From positions 4,283,501 to 4,347,500 of the forward strand of contig NC_087253.1 of assembly GCF_037042905.1 (NCBI RefSeq): DNA of 64,000 bases. Reading direction: 5' to 3'. A program made the position numbers and the translations under genes. Within the stretch, counting starts at the first letter, position 1. Every line of letters begins with the position of its first letter. The notes below the pieces were generated by a model. It was not told the DNA's origin, did not search any database, and saw nothing but the letters and a program-made list of their open reading frames with translations. Below, piece by piece: positions 21,301 to 34,000 of this stretch. The stretch comes from Lytechinus pictus (lineage: Eukaryota; Echinodermata; Echinoidea; Temnopleuroida; Toxopneustidae).

Positions 21301-24300
21301 TTAAAAATACGATTTTTTTGGGAGGTCTGAAATAACCAATTGAATACATTTCACGAGGGTAATGAAGGAGCCTTTTTCTGACAAAATGACCACATGTTAC
21401 AGTTGTGCTCAGAAGTTAGTGAACCCCGCCACAAAATGCACTCCTTCATGCTGAGTGTTGAATGTTGACAACAACTCTGCAATGTTAGGCAAGCCCAGAG
21501 AAACAAACAGCATTGAATGATAGTTTATCACCTGACCTCACAATTTAAAGGAGAATGAAACCCTTGAAACCAGCTGAATCCATATCAAAGAGAAAAATCA
21601 ATGAAACATATTGTTGAAAGTTTGAGGAAGATTGAATGAATAATAAGAAAGTTATGAGCATTTGAATATTGAGATCACTAATGCCATGTAGATCCTCCCA
21701 TTGGCAATGCGACCAAGATGTGTGATGTCACACACGTACAACTCCCTCACTGCTTTAGTACTTATTTCACTTATATTCTCACTTTTATAGAATCTATCAC
21801 AAGGTGAGGTATTCCTTTATGAGAGGACAAGTACAGAGGTTTCACAACATTATATCATTGATGAATCGTTTGTCATATGATTAGAATGAGCAAAAAGAGA
21901 TGTTTTGGGGTATATTTTCAGTGTCCAAAAGGGGAGAGTTGTTCATCTGTGATATCATAGATCTTGGTTGCGTTGCCAATAGGAGGATCTCCATAGCATT
22001 AGTGATCTCGACATTCAAATGCTCATAACTCTTCTATTGCTAGTCCTATTTTACTCAAACTTTTGTTGATCTTATTCTTTGATTTTTCTGCTTTAACAAA
22101 AGCTAACTTGCTCCAAGAGTTTCATTCTCCTTTAATATCTAAAACATGGTACAACTTGAGTACTTGAAATATGATCATTTTCTGGTGGGGTTCATCATTC
22201 TTTGAGCACCACTGTATGTTTTAGCCCAATAACTGATGTCAAACAAAAAATGGAAATTTAAAAGAAAATAGTCTTAAAATTTGCATTGCAACGGAGTGTC
22301 TTCCTACACAATTTGGTAAATTGTATCATTCCTCTTTAATAGACCTTTTTCAGTTGGCTTTATGTTTCATTTATAAAGTCTAAAATGAAAAAGAATAATT
22401 GAAAGAAAACTATAATGTTGCCAATTTGAAGAGCAACAGCTGATCAAATAAGGATCTAATCATTCATAGGCTTGATGTAAAAAAATGCATGTTAAATAGA
22501 TATTTAAAATGATTTACTTTGTTATTTTTTTTGTACTTATTATGAAATAAAGGTTCCTTCTGTACTTTGGAATAAAAAGGAAAAGAAAAGAAAAAGCAGT
22601 TGCATTATTTTTTATAAAGTTCAAATATCTTCGACTCTTGTTTCTGGAAGCTTCCAAAGTCTTTCAATGATTGCTTATTTCTAGAAATAAACAATGAAAG
22701 TGAAAACAAAAGATCAAATTTGTTTTTACTGAAACCAAATCACAGTTTTTCTATAGTCATGATAATAGCCACCTTATGAAGGTTTTTTTTCATCATTTAC
22801 AAATGGACAAAAGAAGAAGTAAATACTCCAGGATATGAAAGGCTTATTATCATTTATACAATAAGAATATCAAAAGAAATATTCTTGTTGCAAACATATG
22901 ACTTTCATTTTTATTGAAAATGGTAACAGAAGGAAATGGCGTCAGCACCATTATTCTATTCTCGTATCAAAATTGTTTATCCGATCTCCGCTCTTGCAAT
23001 TGTTGAAACAAGTTCGTAAGGCCTGAAAACGAATATAGTGTACTCTTGTGAATCAATTATGCGCAAGTATTAAAAGAGTGCAAAGTGAGCTGAAGGTGTA
23101 TCCAAATTCTTTATGCAGTGACACTAGAAATATGCGGATTGAAGATGGAATTGTTTTTAGCTTAAACATAAAAGACAGTAGTTGTAGCAAACAATAATAT
23201 TTCATGAGAAAGTCTTAAAACTCAAGGTTAATTGTCAAAATATTATCATACATCTAGATCTTGTATATTAATGTAAACTTATCTTTGTAAAATCATGAAA
23301 TCTTAGCTAAAAATTGATAATTCTGGTGATCACTGACACAGAAAAGCATATGTGGGACAGTGTATTAATATTGCTTTAAAAAATACCCGACTTTTGATGG
23401 AATTCAGTGCTTATTTTGCTAATTTCTCAGCAAATTATGCATTTTCTTCAAGAGCTATTTGTACATAGACACTCTGTTGGTTATTTCATTGGATTCTGTT
23501 CGAACTCATTTTGAGATTGTTACCACAACTGGTATTTATCTTTAATCTTGAGGTATTTCTTCAACATCAAAATTGATCTTGATATTGATTTTAATATTAA
23601 TTGTATTTTGAAGGTCGTTGATACCTACATGTACTCCCTCATAGTATATGGATATAAGTCCTTGATTGGTTTATTTCTAGAAAATGAAGAAAATCAGGAT
23701 GATGTCTTTCATAAATATCACACAAGATTGGCTCATTTAGAAGCTACAATATCTCGGGTTTAACCAAATTCGACGAAGCGATAGATTTGGGTCGTCCTTA
23801 TTCACATACTTGATTGATTTCAAAGTCAATTTTTATGTCAAAATCAATCTCATTTGACTGGCTTTTATCAGGTCTTTTGAAGAAAAAAAATGGAGTAGGA
23901 TAAAAAGGGTTGGTTTGGAGTGAGAATACTGCATGAACACACATTGCCCTGGGTGTATTATGTAGTCTGTATTATTTCAGCAATCTCTTATCTCGTCCAA
24001 CCAAATGCCCCGTCACAGTGCAAATAGAATTATGACTTTTTTATAGGTGTTGTCTCTGACATACAGATTAACATCTGTGAGAGAGAGAGAGAGAGAGGGG
24101 AAAAGGGTTAATAGTGCTTTATTACCCTTTTTACACACGCTAAAATTTCCTTAACCCCGTACTATAGGTGGGGCTAAATTGCCATTTAGCCCCACCTATA
24201 GTACGGGGTTAAGCTTAGCCCACTTTCTTTTTACACAGCATTTTTGCAAAGTGGGCTAACCCCACCTTTAGTACGGGATTATTTGGCCCTGCAAAAAAGC

Positions 24301-27300
24301 AGGGTTATCCGAGCAATTGCGGTGCTAAGAGCGATAGTACGGGGTTAAGATCGCTAGTGTAAAACGAAAGTGGGCTAAGCTTAACCCCGTACTATAGGTG
24401 GGGCTAAATGGCAATTTGGCCCCACCTATAGTACGGGGTTAAGGAAATTGTAGCGTGTGTAAAATGGTACGAGTGAAGTACTTGTACTACGAATGATCGA
24501 CAAAAACCACTAGTCCGGGGTTAGCGAGTTTCGTGTGTGAAAAGCTAGCATTCCTTATCCGGGGTTAGCAATAACAATTTGGCATGTGTAAAAAGGAAAA
24601 AAAATAGTACGGGGTTAAGGATAGTACGGGGTTAGCGATAGTCCGGGGTTAAGAAAATCCTGTGTAAAAAGGGTATTTGTTTGGAACCTTTTTTTGTTGA
24701 TAATTTGGCTGATGTAATTATATAATTGAAACGAGGAAACAATTGAAAGAACTTATAAAAGATAAATGGATACATCTATGGTGTGTAAAGTATGTCCAGT
24801 TCAGATGTAAATTGCAGATAGAAAGTAGAGGGGGGGGGGGAGATTAAAGTGCAGTAGGCAAATAACATTCTATATATATCCCTATTTTTTCAGAAAAACA
24901 GTTGATAATATTTTTGGCAATATTTTCCACTTTTCTCTATGGTGAAAGGTGCACATCGAAAGCATACGACAAATTTGTGATATGTTGGAAAATAACAAAA
25001 TTGTGAAAATGTTTATATGCTAAAACACTCCTCATTCCTCAAAATAGAAGTGTTGTGGCATAGTGGTTTGGATTCTCGCCTTGTAATCAGAAGGTCGTGC
25101 GTGCAAATCCCACTTCGGCGTAGCGTCCGCAGCCTAGCATCCTTTGGCAAGGCGTATTCCACACTCTGCCACTCTCCATCCGGGTGTGAAATGGGTACCA
25201 AGTAGGATGTGAAAGCCTATTGAGTATGCCTAGCAAGTGAGTCTTAGAACTCTTGTTGGAATGCTCCCCAGGGAGTGAGAAATGGGTACCAAGTAGGATG
25301 TGAAAGCCTATTGAGTATGCCTAGCAAGTGAGTCTTAGAACTCTTGTTGGAATGCTCCCCAGGGAGTGAGAAATGGGTACCAAATAGGATGTGAAAGCCT
25401 ATTGAGTATGCCTAGCAAGTGAGTCTTAGAACTCTTGTTGGAATGCTCCCCAGGGAGTGAGAAATGGGTACCAAGTAGGATGTGAAAGCCTATTGAGTAT
25501 GCCTAGCAAGTGAGTCTTAGAACTCTTGTTGGAATGCTCCCCAGGGAGTGAGAAATGGGTACCAAGTAGGATGTGAAAGCCTATGTAGTATGCCTAGCAA
25601 GTGAGTCTTAGAACTCTTGTTGGAATGCTCCCCAGGGAGTGAGAAATGGGTACCAAGTAGGATGTGAAAGCCTATTGAGTATGCCTAGCAATTGAGTCTT
25701 AGAACTCTTGTTGGAATGCTCCCCAGGGAGTGGAGAAAGTGCATACATAAATACACATTGTGCGGGCATGCCAGGATCCGATGACCGGGGTAGCAATAAT
25801 TGCAATGTAAAGTGCTTAAAAACAGAATGTAATAGTGCTATATACATGTGAAGTATTATTATGTATTCATACATATGTTGCTTAAAAAAATGATAATTAA
25901 TAGATATGAAGAAAAGAATGTCTTTTTGACGTAGACTATCATTAAGCTTTCTTAACAAAGCTTTGAGTAGGGGGAGTCGTGAGACGAAGGAAACAGATGA
26001 AGGTTTACATTGTGGATTGATCGTATCAACAAGCTTAACCCCTTTGAAACATTATTCTCACTCGCAGCTTTGCTCAGTTCCTCCGCCTTAAACGGGTGGG
26101 CGGATCTCGTCTACTTTACGCAATAATCGTGGAATGCTGGGAATCTGTGATAATAGGGGGGTATGAGATTTAGGTGAGGGGGCACCCGTCTAGACGACCT
26201 TTGAGGTAACAGAACTTCATAGAAAATAATAATTGAACTTCCTTTCTTGTGTTTAAGAGCTTCTCTCGTTCCCCTTTATTTGTCTTTGTGTAATTCCAGT
26301 CACATGAAAGCATGCTTATCGCGGGCTTCTGTTTCCAGAATCAAGTTATTGAGTTATGTAGTTCATGAGATTATAACGGATATGCCCAAAAGATAGGTTA
26401 GGTGTATAATTTGCAGTCGGTGTTGACAGAATGCATACATCAGCTGTGTGTGTGCTTGTACTCAGCCTCTCCATCATGTTCTAGCCTCCTTTTTTAAATC
26501 ACAAAAGATCTTTCATGACGATTGTAATTACTCTCCATTTGAGCATGTTATTTCCTGTTAAATGTCATCGGAGAAAAATCTAAACTTGCCTAGCTATGTT
26601 TGGTTATGGTATAAAAAATTAATGACAAAGAAATTATAAAGAACTTTCATCAGGGTACAAAAGGTTGTTATAAGTAAGCAATTGATGCAAGTGAAAGAAA
26701 TGGAAAATATGTAATTTTGAAATGACTTCATTTTATAAATGGAAACAGGTTGCATTTTGAAAAATTATTCTTATTAAATGATCTTGATTCTTAATATGCA
26801 TTAACTATTTCTGTGCTGATTGAGTTATTAATCAAATTATTCATAAAATGTTTATGTTCATCAATTCAATTATTTTTATTTGTTAGTTTGCTCGGGTAAT
26901 TATGCTTATTTTTATAGAGTGTTTGGAGGTTTTTCATTAAGTAAGTGATAAGCGCAATATGAGCAAATATAATTATAAGGAGGTAGTGATATGCATTGTA
27001 TTAGCGTGCTTAGGAATATATTTTTTTTTCAATAGATGGCGCAATATAAACCCCTTTATTAGTTTTATTATTAGCCATGTCAAAGGGATTTATAGAGGCA
27101 ATTTTACCATCAAACAAAAATGAAACTTTTATTTACAACTAGCTTCTGGGTTAAAAAAAAGTACTTGATTGTTTCCTTTGGTAAATCATTAATTAATCAT
27201 TATAATGTCCTTTGGAGAGGATATTAAGCCATTGTTCCTGCGGTAGGTTAGTTACTTACAAGTCAGGTACTCCCACTTTCCTCTGAAACTACTTATTTTT

Positions 27301-28055
27301 AGGCAAAAAATTAAATAAATAACCCCCCCCCCCTCAAGTTTATCATTAGAGTTAGAAATCTATAGATTGAGGGGAAGATCTGAATTATGATATAAAAAAA
27401 CCCTGGTTTTTCATTGGAGTTGAATATCCATGATAAACTACATAGAAAACCTGTAGAAAACTTGTTGAATTATTCTTGATGAAATTATTTTGATGAAATT
27501 GGGGTTTATTCCACATAATGCGACCACATTTCTGATTTTGGTTGATAAGGAAATGCTATTATGAAATGCGAATGAGTTTGATCAAATGTTGCTTAATCAT
27601 GTCTGTCATTGGAAGTCATTGTATATTGTATCAAATGGTGATTGAAATGCAGAGCAGACGAACATGTAGTGGAGGTGTTTGGGAGTAGATTGCGCAACAG
27701 ATAGAGAGAGACAGAGAGATGGAGAGAGAAAGTAAGAGAAGAGAGAGAGACGGGCAGAGCAAGAAAGGGAGAAAATTGGAGAGAGATATATAATCAGATA
27801 TGTTTCTTGATATAAGTCTTAAAGCCCTCGTCCAAAATAGATCAAATGGAAAACTAGTAAAATTATTAAATGGAATGGAAAAATATTAAAGAGGAATAGA
27901 GAGGGAGAGAGAGATGTGAATAAATTGACGCAGATAGAGATAGACAGATAGACAAATAGACTGATAGATAGAAAGATTGATTGAAGAATGGATGTATAGA
28001 TACAGGTAGATAGATAGATAGGTTGGAAGATAGATTGTTGGAAAGACATACAGAC

Positions 28056-28093
<38 letters not shown>

Positions 28094-31000
28094 GTAAATG
28101 GATAAAAAGGAAGAAATTAAAAAGTTATAGAGAGAGATAAAAAGAGAAACGATGTATTATAGGAGGAGGATATGGTTACAGATTTATTCTACACCAAAGT
28201 TTAAAAAAATCTTTCTTTAATCAAATAAAAAAAGGAAGAACAAATATTGGACATCGTTTTCATGGGACAGCAAGACAGGTGTAGAAGAGACAGAAAGTGA
28301 TAGAGAAAGATAGAAGACGGAAAGATAAGGGTAGACCTGAGAAAGAGGGGAGAAGACAATGAAAGAGAAAGAGAGAGATAGAAAGAGAAAGAGAGAGATA
28401 GAAAGAGATCACAGGATCTAGGAAATTCTATTTCAGATTAAGAGAATCCCAACCACCCGCGGAAATATGGGGTGCAGAGGAATGGCGCCAGCCGGACCAG
28501 CTCGTGAAATCCCAGCCCCCGTACCGCTTGCCTTCCCACGATTCCCTGCCTTTCTCTGATAGCACCGCAACAAGTTCCTGCCCAATTTCCTCCCCCATGA
28601 TCTAGTTGAGCTTCTTTCACGCTCGTCCCTGATCATCTGGCTAGGCGAGCGTGAATTCCTCCTCTCGGGTTAGTCTACCTCCAGGCATAGACCAGGGGTT
28701 GTCAATTAGCGGTACATGTGCCAGTCAGGGACCCTTTTCATAAAGAATTAAAACTATTGTAACTTTTTTTTTCCTTTTTGGCAACTACCATGGTAACACG
28801 GCTCAGCAGCCAATCACAATCAAGGTTCCCATGTTAGTTACAAAGGGAATGATTTTACTTTTTTCAAATTTGAAAAGCATTTCTGGTTAATAATAATAAT
28901 AATAATAAGCATTAATTTATATAGCGCAGCTTTTATATGGATATATTCAGCTGCGCTTGTTCAGAGCTCTTTTTACTTATGTCTACACAGCATATTTTCT
29001 TAACTAAAGAGATATGTTTTTAATTTTGATTTGAAGAGAGCCAAGGATGGAGAGCTTCTTATATCAATTGGCAGGCTATTCCATAGTTTGGGGGCAGCAA
29101 GTGCGAATGCACGATCACCAAGTGTGACTTTTGTTTTGTGAAATGGGATCTGAAGAGAAAAGCTTTCAACTATTAAAGTTCTACGCAGTTCTGTGAAGCA
29201 GTCCTCAAAAGGTGTGGAGCAAATTGCGATGTGATACCAGAAAAAAATTATTCCCTGTTATAATAATGGCAGATTCAGAATAGTTGTAAGACTCGATGAG
29301 AACCTCTGGCGTGAACCCTATACTGCACAAAGCAAAGAGTGGCTATGCATTGTGTTGGGTCTGCTGAGATCTGGCAGCCCAAGGCCTTGCCTGACGTGTC
29401 GTCACCCAGAGGTGTAGGGGAAAGGAGCCTGTAGCTTCTGCTTACGACTGCTGATAAAGCTCTGCCCTTGTTCATTACCTCCAAATGTTAAAGGAACGCT
29501 TTAATTTCCTCTCGTTTGTTAGAGCGAGTTCTACGCGTTGTGTGCGGTTTGATGGTCATTAAAGGTTGCTTTAGTTATGTAAACTTCTTCATCCACCTCC
29601 ATTCTTTCTTCTTTATGTCTCTCATATTTGGTGTTCTATTTTGAGTATTCTTCTTCTAAAACAAAATCATTAACAACTTGATTGCATCAATTTCATGTTA
29701 TTACATTTTTGTATAACCCGCCTTACCTGCCTCAAAGTCCAGCCATACTTGTCTTGTATCTGCTTTTCAGTCAAAGTTGTGATATCACACAGATGTCTCT
29801 GTTTTAGTTTAACATTTAGGAGATATTCCATTCAAAATGTAAAATAGCATAAAATCAAACATGAACTTGCAATTTCTTTCTGTTGTACATGTAGGAAGTA
29901 CATCTAACTCTGAATTGCCTATGTGCCGGACTACGTGTATGTCATCAATATACATTGAATATGCATGATTGTCTATCCGACCCCCAATTCTTTGGCTCCC
30001 TTGCTGCACTTAATGAATGTCATTATGAGCCATTGTCTTGTGGGTATTGTGGTACAGACAATGGCTGAGGCTCAAAACAAAGAAAACTCTCCTCGGTATT
30101 CTCAGGCCGAGACTCTCTAGTCTGCATACTCAGACCCTGATTGAAACTTTGTTCAGCCAGTGGGTCTTAACACAAGACTAGCACATATACAAAATTTGCA
30201 ATTTCAGGAGAGGGACCTTGTGTACACAAGTCATTGGTAGGGACTGTAGGCTGCATATTCAGACCATTTTCCTTGAGTGAATGGTTTGCGCAGCAAACTA
30301 GAGAATCTCAGCCTTTGCTCTAATATTACAGGCAAGCCAGTCTTCACTAGTCTGCGGACACAGACCCTGATTGAAACTAATCAACAAGTGGTCTTCACAC
30401 AAGACTAGCTCATATAAAACTTGCTGTTTCAAGGACCTTCAGTACACAAGTCATTATAGGCTGCGCATTCAGACTCTTTTACATGAGCGAATGGTTTGCA
30501 CAGCAGACCGTTCAAATTTGATAACTGAGTCAATAATTAGATGTATAATCATTTTTCAAAACAACCTTTGAATTTGTCACAGTCACAAGATCAATTATAA
30601 CGCTGATATACTCCGGATTCTTTTGAACAACAGCTTGGATCACAAACCCTCTGAAAGCTACTAGCTTGCATATAGACGAATAATAATGAAAGATGACAGT
30701 TGATAGGGTGATAAAAGGGGAGGCCGAGGAGGAGGAGGAGAAATATCGTGTTTTTGTTAGGAGTTCTAGTCCAGTGGTATTCGATGATGGGGTTTTCTGA
30801 ACCACGTCAAACCAGCCGGTTCTAAATGTCAGAACGGGAGGATATCGTAGGGTTCAAACGCGTACAGCTACAAACCAATCACTTCCACCTGTGCATTTGG
30901 ACAGGGGGTGATTATTTAGCATTCCAGGTATAGGTTTAGGATGATAGAGATTTAGTGGATGCTGTGTATAAACCAGTTTGGACATTAGCAACAGTTTTTG

Positions 31001-34000
31001 TTTTGTTTTGGTATTTTTGCGGAGGGGAGGGGGGGCTTTAGGGGTTCACATAACTTTGTCTACACTTAATCCAATAGAAGATCTCCTTGGCCAAGTTGGA
31101 AATTTTCTTGTGTCTGATATTACTTTCAACCCTTTCTCTTGTCTATTCTTTCAAAGTTTGGCCAAAATTGTATGAATTTCCTTCTTATCTCATTGCTTAT
31201 TTCCAAAGTTTCTCACCTATTTCACCTTCTTTCCGTCTTTCTCTATCATTTCATCTCTTCTCCTTCCTTCCTCTCTTTATATTCTCCTCTTCTCTCTCTC
31301 TCTCTCTCTCCCTCCCCATCTTTGTATCCCCCCTTCCCCTTCTATTTCCTCTTTTCACATTTCCTTTCATCTTTGTCCCACTCTCTCCCCCTTCCCTTAT
31401 CAGTAACCGTCAGTCAGATGAATTTGTTTGCGAATAAACATGATTAAATGAATAACTTCCACATTGCTCTTATTCAACCCTTTCATTTAAACAGATATAG
31501 TGTCACCGCTCATTACGGTTCATCATATTCAAAAGTTCAAGGCCATTTTTATCATTCTATTAAACAACACTGTGACATAGACACAAATAGATGCAAGAAA
31601 ATGGAATTTGTTTTTAGAGAGAGTTTTTATCAGTTCGTGGCATCGGGCTAATAAAATGATGACTTTTTTAAATTGAACAGTTCACGGCTGATGCTATCAT
31701 TTGATTTTGTCTCCTTCATTTCGTACAAGATGGATTTCATTTTAATATTGAACATATTAAATGGTTAGACTTTTAAGATTTCATGAAATGTTTGATAAGC
31801 GACATTGCCATTATTGGCCTGTATTGATAAAAATGCAATGAAGGGACATTTTAAAATGGTTTATTAGATCATTGCCATGTTTAATTTAGTAACATTGAGT
31901 TATTTTTTAATGTCAGTTATAAACAAGTGGTTTTTTTCCATCAGAATTCAAGATTTAAGACAGAAACCAGAAATAGTTTCTGGAGGCATGCTATTAAGTG
32001 ACTGTATGACACTTGCAATATATATATAAATGATAGTCATATCATGTACATACACATTATGGCCCGTATTCTGAAGTCGGGTTTAACTTAAACTCCGGTT
32101 TAAAGTTGTGGTTTAAGTTTGGATAGCCAATTGTTCCATAAATCACTAACAGTAGAGATACCATAATTCAGCTCGTTTGGATCTCAAATCATTCATAATT
32201 GTCTAGGAAGTATAAATAGATGATTGTCTTCACCATTGATGAATCAGGAAAGAGCACAGTAAACATAAGAAAGATTAGAAACATACAACTTAATAAAAAA
32301 TGTGACACTTTTGGCTTCCCATAATTTTAGCACAGAGTTAGACCATGGTCTAAGTTAAGCCTGACTTCAGAATATGGGCCTATGTGTTTACCATATATAC
32401 ATTTGTTCAAATTTACCAAATTCACGAAATTTTCTATATTTCTCTTGCTCTTTCGCTTTCTCCCTCTTTCCCACCTTCTCTCTCTCTCTCTCCATCTCTC
32501 TGTCTTTTTGATACACACTAAGAAATAGGGGTTCAAATTTGAACCCTAGGGATGGGTACAATAGCAGAACCCAAGGGGTGCTAATGGGCGCAATTATGCT
32601 CATTTTTCTACCTGAGGTATATTATTAAGCACCTTATAGGGTGCAGAAATGAATCATAATTTCAATAGAGGTTCAAATTTAAACTTTTTTAAATGTCAAG
32701 AATCATGCCCCTTAAGATGTTGTGAAGTTGTATCTCTTAAGGTGCAAACAAGCATTTCTCGGTGCAAATAAAAATACTAAGAGGTGCATTTTTACACCCT
32801 TTTTTCCACCTAGGGTGCAAGATTACACCCCAAAAGGTTGGTACCAGTGTTTCATTTAGGGTGCAAAACATTCTTAGTGTGAAGAGTCCAAGAACATTGA
32901 TGGATGAGATATGAATTAATATCAAGCGACCATTTCGAAAATGCTAAAATTACTGCTGCATGGTCCAACTTATCCATGAACGCTGGTGGTAATTGCATCT
33001 AAATTCTCACATCCTGGGAAGGGTTTCATGAAAAAAATTGTTAAAAGCTACTGAAATCCTTGCATCCGATTGGCTCAGAGCAAATTTGTCAGTGAAAATC
33101 ATGAAACACTCCCCAGAAGTCTTTGAAGTTTTCCCCATCTGCAAAGAACCATATCCTTTGCCTAATACCACTTAAGAAAAGGAGAAAGTATAAGATTTTT
33201 AAAAAAGGCATGGACTTTTTGTAAAGATCAAATTTAAATCTCTGACTTTTAATGTAGTTGCAAAGGAGAAAAATTAGTTTTGAGGCAGAAATTACATGTA
33301 CCATCATTCTTTGATATAATGATAATAAATTTGCAATTATGACCAGTGTAAACTTTTTTTATCTGCAAGACACATTTAGACATCAGATAATCTTAACAGA
33401 ATTCATGTATGTAGTTATTTTTGTAAGTTTTTCTGAAGTTGGAATGAATCTATTTGGCCTTTTAAAGACCTTTAACCCAAGTTACGTCCGCTGTCTTTTC
33501 ATCTGTAAACTTGAGCCAGTCTGCTTTTCAAAACGGATCAAAACTTGATCTTGGATAAAGACAGGCAAAGAAAAAGTTTGTTGTAGATAAAAAGGGGGAC
33601 GTGTCACTCGAGGAACGTCGAGCTTAATCTCGTACATCGCGCTGAATGCACTTCCCAGGGCATGCCTTGTCGTAATGTACAAGGCGGATTAACTGGGCTC
33701 ATCTGGGAGAAAAGTTAAAATCGTGCTTTCTCATGCCCCGACAACCATTCCAAACATTCATTCATTCTATTAATCTGACAGATAATCTCTTATGGACCTG
33801 TTGTGATCCCAGTTGGAGTAATAGGGGTGGAAGAGAGGGGGGATTTATGGTGGATCGTGAGCGATAGAGGGAGAGAGGAGGGAAGAGTGCGGGGCTGGGA
33901 GTTTGACAACACGACAGGGGGAAATAAAAATAAGGGAGGTCTTTAACATGCACTCTCTCGGAAGTATGGGAATGCGAGAGATAAGGCCCGGCTGGTACCT

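Noticed and set aside
25191-25740. CRISPR-like direct repeats
   Set aside because: The 91-bp units are contiguous with no unique spacers, sit in a SINE, and the genome is animal.
30530-30805. 91-residue minus-strand ORF as a possible exon
   Set aside because: No recognisable domain, no supporting splice pair and intronic location within SoxD.
31087-31447. Two overlapping ORFs of 116 and 102 codons
   Set aside because: Composition artefact of a pyrimidine-rich tract with (TC)n; only Ser, Leu, Phe and Pro dominate.
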